A stretch of 64,000 nt of DNA from Azorinus chamasolen (lineage: Eukaryota; Mollusca; Bivalvia; Cardiida; Solecurtidae), in the NCBI GenBank assembly GCA_963576725.1, contig OY755241.1, positions 60,261,071 through 60,325,070 of the forward strand, read 5' to 3'. Positions within the stretch are counted from its first letter, which is position 1, and each line of letters opens with the position of its first letter. Below, piece after piece: positions 45,376 to 56,226 of the stretch. The notes below the pieces were generated by a model. It was not told the DNA's origin. It saw only the letters and a list, made by a program, of their open reading frames with translations, and did not search any database. The position numbers and the translations under genes are program-made.

Positions 45376-45914
45376 TTAGAAAAATATCATAAATCTGAGT
45401 TTTTACTGTAGTCTACTGCCAAAATATTTCATAACATTGCTTGAAAATAAAATGTTTGAGTCTCTTATAAAAATTCATAGAGGAAAGGGTTAAGAGAGGT
45501 AGAAAAGATTCAAGAGACTTTATACTTTGGGTGCATATTAAGACCTGTTTGGCATCCTGTATGTTACATTCAATATTGAGCAATTAAAAATGAAAAAGTC
45601 AATAACACTTTTTTTAAAATGATCAAAGCACTACTGCTGTATATACATAGTTATCATAAAGAGAGAAGTGGTAAGGATTGGCTGATGGGGACGACGGAGA
45701 CCAACATTTATTGATCATGCTCATAGATTACCAATTAAACTACTGTTAACATGGGGTCGGGGAAAATTGAAATTCGGTCAGGAAAAGTCAGGGAATTTTA
45801 TTTTTTTCTGTTTTGTGGGAACCCTGTAAAGCTTCCACAGAATAGATGAATATTTTATTAATAATGATTTTTTGTTGGAAATTTCACTAATTGCACAGAA
45901 GATGTAATAAAAGT

Positions 45915-46076
45915 AATTCATACCATTGATTATAAATTAAAATAATGAAAACTAATCCATTACCTGAATGAATTATATATTGGAAGTCAGATGTATGTTG
46001 ACCATTAGATAACCAATATTATGATTAACATGGATTAGTTTTCATTTTTTTGAATTTATAATCAATGGTATGAATT
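45915..46076. repeat. Inverted repeat MITE, about 46-bp arms
   Basis: ATTCATACCATTGATTATAA near 45916 faces TTATAATCAATGGTATGAAT ending near 46075. Arms also share ATGAAAACTAATCCAT / ATGGATTAGTTTTCAT. Confidence 0.7.
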
Positions 46077-46162
46077 GTCCAACAGCTTGGATTATGATAA
46101 GATACTGATATACTTGTCACCTAGTATCATCTACAAATGTATTGATTTTTATTATATTTTAG

Positions 46163-46302
46163 CAAAGAATAGCTTTGACGCTATGAAAAACTCCCAAGAC
46201 GGGAGGAGGCGCCCCCAAACCTCTATCTGCCTCTGATGTTGGATTTCATTGGAGACAGAGCCTCAGTGGCAGGGGTAGATGGTGCTGTGGCGTCCACAGA
46301 TA
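46163..46302 (+). CDS. Myb/SANT-like protein, internal exon (frame-shifted)
   Basis: After ATATTTTAG one frame gives KTGGGAPKPLSASD and, one base on, another gives MLDFIGDRASVAGVDGAVAS. Together they match the Gly-rich linker and following segment of Myb/SANT-like proteins. The donor ACAGATA|GTATGT leaves one base, which fits the next exon. A one-base indel lies near 46225-46236. It may be real decay or a sequence error. Confidence 0.45.
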
Positions 46303-46650
46303 GTATGTATTATTATACCCCAATTTCATTTACAATGCTAATTTCCCATAGGCACATATTGTCAACCCTCAGTATGGTAATGTCCACCTCGACGGACATA
46401 ATCAACCTCCGGTTGACAGTACGTGCTCATAGGATGTGATATTTATATATTGTTATAGTTTGTTTGCATGATATCAACATATCACACCCTTATATTACAA
46501 ATTTATATGTTTACTGTGAGGGCATTACTTATGTGTTATTTAAATCTAAGTTAACAATATAATATGGCTCATGGGTCATGTTTGCTAATGTATGAAAATG
46601 GGTTTATTTGAGGTTAGGATTTAAAAGTCATCTATATTATGTAAAGGTTG

Positions 46651-46924
46651 GGATACGTTTATTTACACTGTTTGTCTTTTAGGATGGGGATGGAATAAGG
46701 GTGAGGTTGGGCGCCCATAAACCGGTTTAAACCCCCGGTGACTTTTGTCACTGACCGTTCCAAGGCGGTACTTCCATCTTCCTCCTATTGAATGTTTGTT
46801 TTGTCTTTGTGCGTCTCTTGTTGTTTTTTCTACCCATGTACATTTGCTGTTTCCTTGTGTTGCTGTTCGGGCGAGTGTTTGTTCTGTATGTGGTATTTCC
46901 TGCATGACTCATTTTTGTACTTTT
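46651..46924 (+). repeat. Interspersed repeat X1, copy 1
   Basis: GGATACGTTTATTTACACTG ... ACCGTTCCAAGGCGGTAC ... CATGACTCATTTTTGTAC. It is nearly the same as 50983-51250. A GTGACTTTTGTCAC hairpin is present. It lies in an intron of the Myb/SANT-like gene. Confidence 0.7.
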
Positions 46925-47064
46925 ACACTTTGAAATGCCATGATTTATAAATTATCTTCTATCTTTCTTGTGGAAATGAAAAATCTCAATTTGTTTTGGA
47001 TAATATATTCTCTGTTGAATCTTTCAAATTGTTAATGCTTTAATGCTATGCATTTTTCCTTCAG

Positions 47065-47130
47065 AAGCCTTGTCAGAGGTAAAGTCAGTTGGGATGCCTG
47101 GTGTGAAAAACCACACCGTGCAAGAAATAG
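47065..47130 (+). CDS. Myb/SANT-like protein, 66-nt exon
   Basis: CCTTCAG|AAGCC to AAATAG|GTAAAT. With one base carried over, AA completes Lys and the frame reads ALSEVKSVGMPGVKNHTVQE, leaving one base. Its phase is the same at both ends. Confidence 0.5.
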
Positions 47131-47494
47131 GTAAATGAACTATAATAGCTGTAGATGAAAACATTTTTATCATTTAATGTGTGTATAACTCTCACACTTG
47201 TATCCCTATTTTGAGGGACATTGTAATTGGGATGATTAACAATACTTACAATAGTAATCCATACTCTTGAATTATCATAGACTCATAGTATCTAATTACT
47301 TGATAAAGATGCATTGTATAAATCTGTTCAGGGGCTGGTCTGATTGCAGACAAAATAATGTGAATCATCTTGTATTTGCTTATTGATAGACACTTGTATT
47401 AAATCATACAACAAATTTCAAAGTTATTTGCAATCATTTCATTGAGAGTTACATGTTCCAGTCACAAATTATCCACGTTTTATTTCATAATTAG

Positions 47495-47563
47495 ATACCA
47501 TACATGTACCATCAGCTGGACCCTCATTTGTAGCACCAGCCAGACCTCAGTCTGAACATAGAG
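47495..47563 (+). CDS. Myb/SANT-like protein, 69-nt exon
   Basis: ATAATTAG|ATACC to ATAGAG|GTAAAG. It completes Asp and reads TIHVPSAGPSFVAPARPQ, a Pro/Ala-rich linker, leaving one base that fits the exon at 52224. Confidence 0.5.
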
Positions 47564-47915
47564 GTAAAGTTTTTATCATAGCTTGGAAATAATTTTGTTT
47601 TTATAATTATTAAATATGCCATACATGTGTCTAAATAGAAACAGATATGTATTATACCAATAGCAAACAGAGCAGACTCTGTTCAGGTATCTCTTGTATG
47701 ATATATTATACATGTATGTAGGTCTAATCTGTTAAATATATTAGATTTATTATATTTAATAGGTATCTGATATGGATCCAGAATGCTTATCACATTAGAT
47801 TTGTTAACCATTATTGTGTCACCAGTTTCTGTTTGTCAGACTGTCTGCATAGCCGAGTAGGATTTGACATGGTTGCAAACAGTCAATATACAAGGTCTGA
47901 CATATCCGTTATCCA

Positions 47916-48101
47916 CAGTCAAACCCCTCTAATGCGACCACCTAAAAGAGGTATAATTCATGGTTGCAAAGGCAGTAGGTAGCTTAATGCAGGACAAAAG
48001 TAATGCAGAAAGCTCCTATACTTTCGTCCTGCATTGAACAACCACCTGCTTGTAAAGACACCCATGTTAATTCATGAAGTGGTCGCATTAGAGGGATTCT
48101 G
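47916..48101. mobile_element. Tc1/mariner-type MITE, second copy
   Basis: CAGTCAAACCCCTCTAATGC ... GCATTAGAGGGATTCTG, with the internal inverted pair GCAGGACAAAAGTAATGCAG. Homologous to 17367-17557. Flanking TA is not preserved. Confidence 0.7.
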
Positions 48102-49206
48102 ATGCATATATCTGTGACAGGGTGATAAATGACCTGTTCACATGTCCGTCAAGAAATGATAATCTATCTGCTTTGTCAGATAAATGATCCAGTTAAATGA
48201 CTTATGATTTTAATAAAGAAGTGTACTTGAAATTAAAACTGTTAAAAGTCAGATTTGACAATGAATGATTAACAAGACATATTTCTTGAAATATTTTAAT
48301 ATTTACATTTTTTAACACTTTGAATGCTGAAATTTCATAATTGAATTGTCCTTATTTTTTTATTTAAATAGTCTACTAAATATGACAGGCTATATAGTAT
48401 ACTTATGATAACATTTTAATGTCAAACAGTGCATAAATTGACCAGAATGCTGATCTAGGAGCCCTCTGATCTTGATATACACTGGTTGCACAATGCCAGG
48501 AATCAAATTTTACACATTCGAAGGATTAAGTAATGATGTTATCAGTATCAGACAGTTATATAAAACAACATACAATTACCAGTAATGTTCCCCCTTTCCT
48601 TGATGTTCAGTATTTATGTAAGAAACACATTATGCTTATTTATTAGATTAGATTAGATTTTTTACTTTGACAAAAACTGTAAAACCATATCTAAATATTG
48701 TCACCAGCAAATAAAGCAGACCTTGATCAGATGCCTCATATAGGGACCATCTAAACTGAGTCTACTCTCTTTTCAAATGTGTGAAAATGTGTTTACTGGT
48801 ATATGAAGGAAAGGGTTAATACTGAAATCATGACCCAAATGTCACTGGATACCATCAATCAATGTTTAACCTTAAGCCTGCTGAGCAAATTAGTTTTACA
48901 GAAATTTTCACCTACTACATTTTCAAATTTCAAATCATAATCAATTTGTCTACCAAAATGCATTCAGGGTACTAAACAATTTGGATCCTGATGAGACGCA
49001 GAGTTACTCGGTGTCTCATCTGGATCCAAACTGTTTGCATATGTATTCACTCATCCTCCCATAGCAGGCTAAAGATATACTCTATTCAGTGCGAACAGTA
49101 CAAACCTCCTCTAGGAGATTTATGTTCTGGGTCTACACTGTTGGCAGATGTCAGAACCCTCGTTTTCAGTATTCAAAAAGGTTAAAAGTATAAATAGACC
49201 ATTTAT
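48102..49206. other. Intronic non-coding interval with palindromic repeats
   Basis: Degenerate GTAGACCC palindrome at 48704-48781, and a different palindrome at 48973-49040 (TTTGGATCCTGATGAGACG ... CGGTGTCTCATCTGGATCC). Another GTAGACCC relative is near 49077-49150. No gene. Confidence 0.45.
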
Positions 49207-49754
49207 TAATCTGAAAATGGGTGATCCTTCGAAAGCAAAAGTAGAAATGCAAAAAGAGAAAATTGCAGACTCGGTTTTATCGAGTCTGTTCATGAGTAAT
49301 AATTAAAAGTGCAACACTACTCACGTCCCCTAGCACCGGCTTAAGCTGTATTCAATTTTCAAAACTAATAACATCAAAACTTAGGATCCCGAAGGACCAG
49401 AAAATATAACACTGAGAATGAAGTACGGGGCGACTTTTTACGGCCGCCACACAAGCACTTAACACCTGCTGTTGTGAAGTACATATAATCTAAAAATGGG
49501 TGATCCTTCGAAAGCAAAAGTAGAAATGCAAAAAGAGAAAATTGCAGACTCGGTTTTATTGATTCTGTTCATGAGTAATAATTAAAAGTGCAACACTACT
49601 CACGCCCCCTAGCACCGGCTTAAGCAGAATTCAATTTTCAAAACTAATAACATCAAAACTTATGATCCCGAAGGACCAGAAAATATAACAACACTGAGAA
49701 TGAAGTACGGGGCGACTTTTTACCACCACCACACAAGCACTTAACACCTGCTGA
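49207..49754 (+). repeat. Repeat K, two tandem copies (period about 280 bp)
   Basis: GGGTGATCCTTCGAAAGC starts at about 49218 and 49498. Both copies run through CTAGCACCGGCTTAAGC to CACACAAGCACTTAACACCT. They lie in a Myb/SANT-like intron. Confidence 0.8.
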
Positions 49755-50982
49755 CCCTTTTCTTCATATAAATGCATTTGCAATCAGAGTAGACCCGATC
49801 AGATGGTTCATATAGGATCCATTTGGTTAGTGTCTGCTTTGTTCCCGTAAAATATGGGGGGTTTTATTTCTAAAAAATCCACCTTCCACTTTCCATAATT
49901 CATCATGATAATTTTGTACATTATCAATATGTAATGAAATTGAGGGAAATATGAAACATGGAAAGGATAAAACATCTGACAGCTGTTAACAGTTAAGTAG
50001 ACAGACAGACAGATAAACACAGATTATTTGTCTGTCTGTTATATATATTATCCAAGTGTGCTTCATTGAGATGTACATTAGACAATCAATCTACCCAAAC
50101 GAATTTTACCTAAAGCAAGTGAATTAATTTGTAACATTTTCCAGACCCAAAGCAATTTCAAATTATCATAATGCATTTTACATTTATTTTTCAGAATGAA
50201 CACCAGTTAAAGGAAGGAAAGGTATTTATAAATACTATGTGTATTTTAATAGTAGTCCACATAATTTACACATTTGCTCTGATGGTCTGAAAACAGGTTC
50301 ATATGAGGAAAAGGGTTAAATCATTTGCAAACAGGGTAGAATCAAATTAGACATCTCCCATAGTAGACTTTCTAATTAGAGTCTACTCTACTGACTTATA
50401 CTAGTACGATTTACATCATTTTACAACCAAACACAGTATATGCAGACTAGACAGGTCCTGTATGTGCTGTCTGATGAGGGTGTAACCTATCTCCAGATGC
50501 TAAGAAATGTAAATCATATAGTTAAAATTCTATAGGGAGATGAACCCTCATTATACAGGCATTCATTACAATGGCACCCTCGTTATACATTAAGTGTTCA
50601 CCTGTTGGTACTAGTTTAAAACTGGCCATATGGTTCCTTTCATATTTAAACTTCCTGTAGTACTACAACATATTGCATGTTTGGTTGTGAACCCTCTTAC
50701 AGTTGGCAATCACGCTGGCCTCTTTGCATGTACGTCGACAAGAAGGTTTCATACTCTATGAAGGCGACCTCTTAAATCCAGAAATGGAAGGAGAACGTCG
50801 GATATTTGTACTATTTCATTTTTGTCGTACCCTTTATTACTTTTCTACAGTTACTCTGCAGCTCAATCATTGAGTACACTAGCGATAGGTGGATACAGTA
50901 TGTTCAATTAAATGTTTTTTAGTTATACATGCACTTTACCATTGTATTTGCCATCGCGGTTGTTGTAGATTAGTCGGAGAGG

Positions 50983-51250
50983 GGATACGTTTATTTACAC
51001 TGTTTGTCTTTTAGGGTGGGGATGGAATAAGAGTGAGGTTGGGCGCCCATAAACCGGTTTAACCCCCAGTGACTTTTGTCACTGACCGTTCCAAGGCGGT
51101 ACTTCCATCTTACTCCTATTGTATGTTTGTTTTGTCTTTGTGCGTTTCTTGTTGTTTTTTTCTAGTTATGTACATTTGCCGTTTCCTTGTGTTGCTGTTC
51201 GGGCGAGTGTTTCTTCTGGTGTTTCCTGCATGACTCATTTTTGTACTTTT
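50983..51250 (+). repeat. Interspersed repeat X1, copy 2
   Basis: Same sequence as 46651-46924. Flanked by possible pieces of another MITE (GAACCCTCATTATACAG at about 50572 and TCGAGGGTTCACTGTA at about 51309), so it may sit inside that element. Confidence 0.7.
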
Positions 51251-51827
51251 GTTATAACGGCCACCTCGTTATACCAGCAAAATGTCTGAAAATAAACACC
51301 TCTATTGTATCGAGGGTTCACTGTATCTATCCAGTCAAAAGTAACCATTTTACACCTTTCAATGCCCTTGCAAACAAAGTAATGAATATTTTGATGTGCA
51401 TGTTCTCTTGCTAAAGTTCTTACCAATTTAGCTTTTAACTTTTTACCTCATAGGGATGCCTTTTAACACCTATGCAAACAGTAAATCCAGATCAGATGGC
51501 AACTGTGGGACCTGTCTCCATCTAGATATGGCTGTATTTGTACATTTTCAGCCAATTCCAAAATGTCATGTGCCAATGAGCTATTATAATTATATTCATT
51601 ACATTTATTTATTTTAGTCTCATATACAGATATACCGGTAATGCATCTCAGGTGTATACTACCATTCTAAATAGAATCATAAGAGACTATATGTATACTC
51701 AATTATCATATACTAGAAATTATCACTTACTAGACTATAATATCGGTTGATTACATTGGTATACAATTACATGTACAGCTAAAGAAATACCGTAACCCAT
51801 GGTGTTTATCATCATATCAGTTGCTGG

Positions 51828-52140
51828 TATCAGGTATCTGTATGTGAGAGTAACCCTAAGACGTGCTGAACAATTAAGGGCGTCTTAGATCGGGTGTGCA
51901 GTTGGGCTCTCCTATACAGCCTAAGCTTAATGAGACATAATACAGTTGGGCTCTCCTATACAGCTTAAGCTTAATATTACCTAAGGTCAGACGAAAAGCA
52001 AACTGATTGGCACCATGTGTAATCTTTTGATATCAGATGACTGTATGTGAGAGTAACCCTAAGACGTGCTATATAAGGGCATCTTAGATCGGGTGTGCAG
52101 TTGGGCTCTCCTATACAGCTTTCACTAAATGAGACATATA
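51828..52140 (+). repeat. Local direct repeats in the intron
   Basis: GTATGTGAGAGTAACCCTAA recurs at about 51840 and 52035. Between them CAGTTGGGCTCTCCTATACA is repeated at about 51899 and 51943. Simple duplication, no gene. Confidence 0.65.
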
Positions 52141-52223
52141 ATAGTACAAATATCAGGGGTTTATTGTATTGTGACACAGCCATGCAATTTATTACCACAA
52201 CCACAATGTTAATTCTTTTTCAG

Positions 52224-52327
52224 CAACAGAGAGAAATTACCAGGAATTTGCAGAGACTACATTAATATTAGATAGCAAAACAACTGAACTAGAAATGGAG
52301 CTGTTGCAGTCCAGAACCATAGAATAA
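52224..52327 (+). CDS. Myb/SANT-like protein, last exon
   Basis: TTTTTCAG|CAACAG opens the frame; with one base carried over it reads ATERNYQEFAETTLILDSKT and TELEMELLQSRTIE to TAA at 52325-52327. The Leu/Glu spacing suggests a short C-terminal coiled coil. AATAAA at 52323-52328 overlaps the stop. The phase agrees with the exon ending 47563. The opposing gene ends 10 bp away. Confidence 0.5.
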
Positions 52328-52337
52328 AAAGAAAAAA

Positions 52338-52469
52338 TTAAACTAATTGCTGGACCATGCTGGCGCCCTCTGCTGGGACATTCTCTTCGTCCTCCATCCG
52401 TTTCTCTCGTCTCCTTTCGAGGTCCTTCTTACAAGTGGAAGAATTTAGATTTTTAAGCAAGTCTTGTAC
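52338..52469 (-). CDS. Zinc-finger/recombinase-associated-like protein, last exon
   Basis: TTATTTCCAG|GTACAAG leads into VQDLLKNLNSSTCKKDLERR, a Glu/Arg-rich stretch and ASMVQQLV before TAA (52338-52340). It starts in phase 0, matching the end of the exon at 52572-52776. The family is not identified. Confidence 0.5.
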   Translation of the reverse strand, partial: VQDLLKNLNSSTCKKDLERRREKRMEDEENVPAEGASMVQQLV

Positions 52470-52571
52470 CTGGAAATAAAAGGAAGAGTCATATAAATAT
52501 TTTCCGCCATAAAGTCAGATTCGTAGAATAGAAGATTCAATATAAAAAATAAAACTGTTCATTTTAATTAC

Positions 52572-52776
52572 TTTTAGCAAATCGGCCATTGCCAATTTCT
52601 CATTATTGTGCAGGTATAGTAAAAACTTTTGTGTAGATATAGGCCGCCTTGAGGGTTCCCGTCTGATATAAGGCCATAATCCATTTGTCAAACACTTCGA
52701 TATGTTCCTCCCAGACCAGGTGGGGGGCGTAGTGGTCACCTTCCTGGTAATTGATCAGGGCCAGGAACCTATTGAC
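52572..52776 (-). CDS. Same minus-strand gene, exon with one-base frameshift
   Basis: TTGTTTCAG|GTCAAT to CTAAAA|GTAATT. It reads VNRFLALINYQEGDHYAPHL and VFDKWIMALYQTGTLKAAY, then, after an apparent extra A in ACAAAAG, FLLYLHNNEKLAMADLLK. The helical F-L-x-L...W-x2-AL...FL pattern resembles N-terminal helical parts of recombinase-associated proteins, an impression only. The frameshift could be a homopolymer error. Confidence 0.5.
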
Positions 52777-53239
52777 CTGAAACAAAAACATATCTCAATA
52801 CAAATGGTATTTGATATTTGATTAAGCATACATATTTAATCGTTTCCCATGTTTAACCATTTCTGTAGTTTAAATTCATTTCTTCAACAATTAACGTTTA
52901 TCAATGTGAATAGATTGCTTGAAATAAGAGTGAAGTAACTGTCATAAATTTGCTAATAATAACAATATGAAAGTCACCATTAATTTTGCCAGGTCCGCCT
53001 GCTCTGGTTATGCGGCGCCTCCTATCCTGGTCTGCAAGTGTACACCCCAATCCTTTACATCACAGTCTGAAAGTGTTGATGGAAATGCATGACTACGTTA
53101 TATTACATGACTACGTTAAAGAAATACAGTCAAATAAATCATATGGACTCTGAGAGAGACAATCGCTGAATGGCATTGTAATGAACCAAAGATGAGTTTA
53201 CCTATAGATGTATACAAATGTATTCATTTGAGTTACAAA

Positions 53240-53416
53240 GTACAATACTCAACTTACAATCTCGGAATACAGTCATGAAACTCGTGCTCTTCGGCTTGTC
53301 AATTATATCAGCCCACATCAACGGCTGTTCTCTTCATCGTCATTCTCTTCCGCCTCCTGGTGTTCTTGCACATCGTGCTCCTCCTCCTCCATCACTTTCT
53401 TCACACCCTTGATCAC
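53240..53416 (-). CDS. Same minus-strand gene, acidic exon (broken)
   Basis: TTTATAG|GTGATC begins VIKGVKKVMEEEEHDVQEHQ and an Asp/Glu run, then TGA. One frame over, LMWADIIDKPKSTSFMTVF is protein-like, so a one-base shift probably separates them. The donor is not resolved. Confidence 0.4.
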
Positions 53417-53496
53417 CTATAAAGAGTTATGATAGATAAAACCTTAATCATTTGATAGAATTCAAAGAAACATTTTATATTGGACAATTTAGTTGT

Positions 53497-53701
53497 TAGT
53501 CTTCTTTTAGCCTGTCCTTAAGCTCTGGATGAAAGCCAGATCTTAGATGCTGTGCCTTCTTCACCACCATTCCACATCTACAAATGAATAGACTCCTACC
53601 CCCTTTGGTATTGATCTTTTTTGCCCTTTGGACAGCAGCCATCGCCTTGGCCTCAGTCGACTGGAGGCCATACTGCCTCTGTAGGTGGGAAGTGAGGCTG
53701 A
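53497..53701 (-). CDS. Same minus-strand gene, zinc-finger exon
   Basis: CTTTTCAG acceptor, then (R)LTSHLQRQYGLQSTEAKAMA and SLFICRCGMVVKKAQHLRSGF to TAA. The H-L-x2-x-x-G-L-x3-EA pattern followed by C-x-CG-x...HL-x3-H resembles two-finger proteins of invertebrate mobile elements. A Tyr stands where the final His of the first finger is expected. No donor before the stop. Confidence 0.5.
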
Positions 53702-53848
53702 AAAGATAAACAAAATTCAAGAGAAATGTAATGATAAACTGCATACAGTTTTTGAAGAATAAAAAATAGTCACACACTTCGTTTGTCTATTGCAAATAAA
53801 CTGTAAGTAGTGCTGATCAATTCAGGATAATTTAACAGAATAAACCTA

Positions 53849-53936
53849 CCGAGCAAACATAGTCATCCGTACTTCCTCTCCTGCTTTTTCTCCCTCCAAG
53901 CATCTCAGACATTGCAAATAGACCATTTTAGCTCTG
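53849..53936 (-). CDS. Same minus-strand gene, upstream exon
   Basis: AATTTCAG|AGCTAAAATGG to GCTCG|GTAGGT. It reads KMVYLQCLRCLEGEKAGEEV, with a Cys-x2-Cys that would pair with the His of the next exon; CG plus C makes Arg, so the phase fits. The start of the gene is not seen. Confidence 0.5.
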
Positions 53937-54044
53937 AAATTATACAAAAACACTCATATATTGTAATGTTAAACACATGTTCACCAACTGGGTCATTTTT
54001 TTTTATTATTAATTATTGTTAAAAAAAAAATTTAACACATTTTT

Positions 54045-54595
54045 TTTTTGGCGGGGGTGGGGTCTTCATTATTTCTTCATTTTCTTTGTGTGTTTGAGGG
54101 GGTTCTTGACCTTCAGTGTATACATAGAAAAATAACAGGTGTACCCACTGGGCTGCCATCTTTTCAGACTTGACCTTCAGTGTATACATAGAAAAAACAC
54201 AATAGCTGTATACACTGGGCCGCCATCTTTTGAGACTTGACATTCAGTGTATACATAGAAAAATAACAATAGCTGTACACACTGGGCCGCCATCTTTTCA
54301 GACTTGACCTTCAGTATATAAATTGCAAAATAACAATTGGTGTACACACTGACCCGCCATCTTTTTAGACTTGGCCTTCAGTTTATACATAGAAAAATAA
54401 CAATAGGTGTACACACTGGGCCGCCATCTTTTCAGACTTGACCTTCAGTGTATCCATTGAAAAATAACAATAGCTGTACACACTGGGCCGCCATCTTTTC
54501 AGACTTGACCTTCAGTGTATACATTGAAAAACAACAATAGGTGTACACACTGGGCCGCTATCTTTTCAGACTTGACCTTCAGTGTGTCGCGACTA
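54045..54595 (+). repeat. 67-bp satellite, eight units
   Basis: TTCAGTGTATACATAG recurs at about 54109, 54176, 54243, 54310, 54377, 54444, 54511 and 54578. Each unit carries CTGGGCCGCCATCTTTTCAG with small changes. CCGCCATCTT is a close match to the YY1 binding consensus; binding is untested. Confidence 0.85.
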
Positions 54596-55500
54596 ATAAT
54601 AATCATGCGTAATATATTAACGCGTAAATCTAAAGCACATTTTCATACACCAGGCCAACTGATTATTTGAATATTGTTTTTGGTCAAATTAAACAAAATG
54701 TACCCATGCAACACTTTATTACTCAAAAACAAAATATTTCTTAAACTTAGAAGTGTATCCAAAATCCATCAGCTCAATACCTAAATCTACTAGATTGAAC
54801 ATCAAATTAGCAAGCTAAAGTTGTTTTACTGGTCAAAAAGGTGCAAAAAATACATTCAAAATTTTTCACTTTTTTTGGGTAAAAACTCAACATTTTATGC
54901 AGACTTGACCTTTAGTGTGTCGCTACTAATTATAATCATGTGTCATATGTTAACGGGTAATTCCAAAGCACACTCAAACATTGGGTCGCAATCTTTTCAC
55001 ACCTGACCATCATCGTATACATAGAAAAATTTGTTTTTCTAGTAAAACCCATAAAATAGGTGTACACTCTGGGCCGCTATCTTTTCAGACTTTACCTTCA
55101 GTGTGTCGCCACTAATGATAATCATGCGTAGTATGTTAACGCGTAAATCCAAAGCGCATTTTCATACACCAGGCCAACTGATTTGCAAAAATTTAATGAA
55201 TTTGATTTTTTTTTGTTCAAAATGTACCCATTCAACAATTTATTTCTCAAAAACAAAATATTTCTTTAACTTAGAAGTCCATAAACTAAGAAGTGTATCC
55301 AAAGCCCATCATTTTGATACCTAAATCAACTAGAATGAACATCCAATGAGCAAGCTAGAGTTGTTCTACTGGTCAAAAAAGGTGCAAAAATACATTCCAA
55401 AGTGTATTTTTCACTTTTTTTTGGTCAAAACTCAAACAATTTTTGCAGTACATACACTATATACACTTTACTTTGATATTGTGTACAAAACGGTGTTTTT
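54573..55500 (+). repeat. Higher-order repeat derived from the 67-bp satellite
   Basis: CTTCAGTGTGTCGCGACTAA starts blocks at about 54577, 54912 (partial) and 55095, each followed by ATAATCATGCGTA, ACACCAGGCCAACTGAT and TACTGGTCAAAAAGGTGCAA. The larger period is about 515 bp. Confidence 0.65.
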
Positions 55501-55811
55501 TCATGATTTTAAACTAATAAGATTGATATTTGACTTCTAAATCGGTCAAATAAAGATAAAATGCAAATTTCGGATGCCACGTGGAAACAAAGGTCATTCA
55601 ATGTATGTACTTACATCTCGATAAATAAATATTTTCTAAAAATATTCACAGCATCAGTCTTATCATCAACTTCTTAGTGAACAGTGAAAATTTGAATAGA
55701 GTAGGACACACATTGTCTGTTCTGTAAGCATTTGATGAATGCTATTTATCCGAATATAGGTCATATATCCGAAATTAGCACTAATACATGTAAAGAAACC
55801 ACTAGAACAAC

Positions 55812-55976
55812 TAGTTAAATTCTGAAAGGGGGTGATCCCCGAGAGGAAAAATTGCAACACAAAAAGAGAACATTGCAGACTCGGTTTTATTGAGTCTGTT
55901 CATGAACAGTAATTGAAAGTGCAACACTGCTCACGCCCCCTAGCACCGGCTTAAGCGGTATTCAATTTTCAGAACA
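55812..55976 (+). repeat. Repeat K, undisturbed copy
   Basis: AAATTCTGAAAGGGGGTGAT ... CTAGCACCGGCTTAAGC. It serves as the empty-site reference for the type A insertion at 31941. Confidence 0.8.
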
Positions 55977-56226
55977 AGTCATATATATATCATAAACAAT
56001 TAATAGGATTTACATATTAATTCATCTCTATAACATTTCCAATGAATATCTATTAAAAAGAGACCATTTTCTTAGTTTAATTGTACTTACATTATTCGAA
56101 TTTGAATATGTGCGCCTTTGTAACTTTTGTTTACTGTGGGGTGGGTATATTTCTCGGCTATCTGTTCAATGCGGGGTCTAAAATTAATTCAGTTCGAGAG
56201 CATTACAGCAGGTTATAAATTAATAA

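Larger units (their letters stand above)
44494..45826. mobile_element. CAGGG-type element with 5-bp TSD, carrying nested repeats
   Basis: TIRs CAGGGTTACCAC and GTGGGAACCCTG, with TAAAG at 44489-44493 and 45827-45831. Reiterated GTCAGGGAAAA motifs lie next to both ends. CAGGG termini with a short duplication resemble hAT-group (hAT5-like) elements; assignment is tentative. It contains a type D fragment (45067-45200) and a GTAGACCC hairpin (45308-45375). Non-coding. Confidence 0.65.

Noticed and set aside
50195..50221. Small exon-like block between TTTTCAG and GTATTT
   Set aside because: With the phase set by the preceding exon it begins GAA TGA, an immediate stop, whereas skipping it joins 47563 to 52224 in frame.
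50565..51324. Complete pogo-like MITE enclosing repeat X1
   Set aside because: GAACCCTC and GAGGGTTC ends are present but the arms do not align well and no TA flank was clear; noted only as possible fragments.
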